A DNA stretch of 5,766 nucleotides from JAZNOL01 sp045580815 (GTDB lineage Bacteria; Bacillota; Clostridia; RUG12999). Every line of letters begins with the position of its first letter. Within the stretch, counting starts at the first letter, position 1. The notes under the pieces are model-generated. The model saw only the letters and a program-made list of their open reading frames with translations, did not search any database and was not told the DNA's origin. Positions 4,767 to 5,766 of this stretch are shown piece after piece. The position numbers and the translations under genes are program-made. The stretch spans positions 1-5,766 of the forward strand of contig JAZNOL010000111.1 of the NCBI GenBank assembly GCA_045580815.1, written 5' to 3'.

Positions 4767-5766
4767 ATGGGTCGTATTGGATTTGATAATGACAAATATC
4801 TGCATTTGCAGTCGCAGCATATAAAAGAGCGTATTTCAAAATTTGGCGGCAAGCTTTATCTTGAGTTTGGCGGCAAGCTTTTTGACGACTATCATGCTTC
4901 ACGTGTTCTGCCGGGATTTTTGCCTGACAGCAAGCTGAAAATGTTGCTTCAGCTCAAAGACCGTGTTGAAATTGTTATGACAATAAACGCATCGGATATT
5001 GAAAAAAACAAGTCAAGAAGTGACCTTGGCATAACCTACGACCGTGATGTTATCCGCCTTATCGACTGTTTCCGTTCAATAGGTCTTTACGTGGGTAGTG
5101 TGGTGCTTACTCGTTTTGACGGTCAGTCAACAGCCGTGGCATTCCAGAAACGTCTTGAAGCCCTTGGTATAAAAGTTTACCGCCATTATTCAATTGAAGG
5201 GTATCCGTCGGATATTGCTAAAATTGTAAGTGACGAAGGCTACGGAAAAAATGAATATATCGAAACATCAAAAGAACTTGTTGTTATAACTGCACCCGGT
5301 CCGGGAAGTGGAAAAATGGCAACCTGCCTATCTCAGTTATACCACGAGCACAAGCGCGGTATTCATGCCGGATACGCTAAGTTTGAGACCTTTCCAATTT
5401 GGAACATTCCGTTAAAACATCCGGTAAATTTGGCATATGAGGCCGCGACTGCTGACCTTAACGATGTCAACATGATTGACCCATTCCATTTGGAAGCTTA
5501 TGGCGAGACAACAGTCAACTATAACCGTGATGTAGAGATTTTCCCGGTGTTAGATGCTATTTTTGAAAGAATCTACGGCAAGAACCCATACAAGTCTCCT
5601 ACTGACATGGGCGTTAACATGGCAGGGAACTGTATCTGTGATGATGCGGTTTGCCGCGATGCATCGAATCAGGAAATTATTCGCAGATATTATTCTGCGT
5701 TAAAAGGATTAGCACAGGGAACTTCTGACGAGGAAGAAATATATAAGATTAAGCTTCTTATGAATC
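4767..5766 (+). CDS. UPF0371 / DUF1846 family protein, 3' end beyond window
   Basis: The frame is open from the ATG at 4767 to the right edge: 333 codons of a family that usually has about 500 residues, so roughly two thirds is present. AGGGGAA sits 6 nt before the ATG. The sequence is strongly family-like from its first residues: IGFDNDKYLHLQSQHIKERI, the doubled FGGKL (26-30 and 34-38) with FDDYHASRVLPGF, INASDIEKNKSRSDLGITYD (74-92), SDEGYGKNEYIETS (155-168), the glycine-rich TAPGPGSGKMAT (175-186), and LYHEHKRGIHAGYAKFETFP (191-210). Structures exist for the family, but I know of no settled function. The GPGSGK loop resembles a phosphate-binding loop without meeting the Walker A pattern. 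It looks soluble and cytoplasmic, with no signal peptide. It has its own promoter downstream of trmD, and the reading frame shows no break. Confidence 0.93.
   Translation, partial: MGRIGFDNDKYLHLQSQHIKERISKFGGKLYLEFGGKLFDDYHASRVLPGFLPDSKLKMLLQLKDRVEIVMTINASDIEKNKSRSDLGITYDRDVIRLIDCFRSIGLYVGSVVLTRFDGQSTAVAFQKRLEALGIKVYRHYSIEGYPSDIAKIVSDEGYGKNEYIETSKELVVITAPGPGSGKMATCLSQLYHEHKRGIHAGYAKFETFPIWNIPLKHPVNLAYEAATADLNDVNMIDPFHLEAYGETTVNYNRDVEIFPVLDAIFERIYGKNPYKSPTDMGVNMAGNCICDDAVCRDASNQEIIRRYYSALKGLAQGTSDEEEIYKIKLLMN

Noticed and set aside
4842..4880. Exact 15-bp direct repeat TTTGGCGGCAAGCTT, 24 bp apart
   Set aside because: It encodes the doubled FGGKL motif that I recognise as normal for the UPF0371 family, so it needs no DNA-level explanation.
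4717..4902. Minus-strand frames opposite the start of the UPF0371 gene
   Set aside because: They are antisense to a strongly supported gene and its promoter, and are Cys/Phe/Ile-rich with no family match.

Overview
The window looks like chromosomal DNA of an anaerobic, low-GC Gram-positive bacterium of the class Clostridia, probably a gut-type Oscillospiraceae/Ruminococcaceae-like lineage. Three things point there: A+T-rich intergenic DNA with near-consensus sigma-A promoters and strong GGAGG-type ribosome binding sites; protein families typical of Clostridia (DUF4364, UPF0371/DUF1846, a flavodiiron protein carrying rubredoxin); and a GC-rich palindromic repeat of a kind I recall from that group. 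The lineage is an inference by eye, not a database result.

Layout. (1) Positions 1-62 hold the last 19 codons of a plus-strand gene resembling the end of a ribbon-helix-helix antitoxin or regulator. (2) About 79-215 is a GC-rich, gene-free mosaic repeat, followed by A+T-rich DNA and a strong hairpin terminator (265-298). (3) A minus-strand pair occupies 3012 down to 313: an AraC-family regulator (2149-3012) driven by a perfect TTGACA-17-TATAAT promoter, then 45 bp later a 596-residue flavodiiron protein fused to flavin reductase and rubredoxin domains (313-2103). (4) A minus-strand DUF4364 gene (3168-3752) has its own promoter and a hairpin after its stop. (5) Divergent from it, on the plus strand, is trmD (3921-4661). 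(6) A UPF0371/DUF1846 gene starts at 4767 under its own promoter and runs off the right edge.

How the genes work together. The AraC regulator and the flavodiiron protein are probably one transcription unit: no terminator lies between them, and the hairpin after the flavoprotein stop closes the unit. The flavoprotein carries in one chain the modules that Moorella splits between FprA and Hrb (NADH-accepting flavin domain, rubredoxin, flavodoxin, diiron site). It should therefore act as a self-contained oxygen and/or nitric oxide reductase that detoxifies the cytoplasm of a strict anaerobe; the regulator may tune it. The right half is housekeeping: tRNA methylation (TrmD) plus two conserved but poorly understood Clostridia/Firmicutes proteins. 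I see no CRISPR array, rRNA, tRNA, prophage or transposase gene. The least ordinary parts are the three-module flavoprotein with its linked AraC gene, the inverted repeats around the araC promoter, and the GC-rich mosaic repeat.
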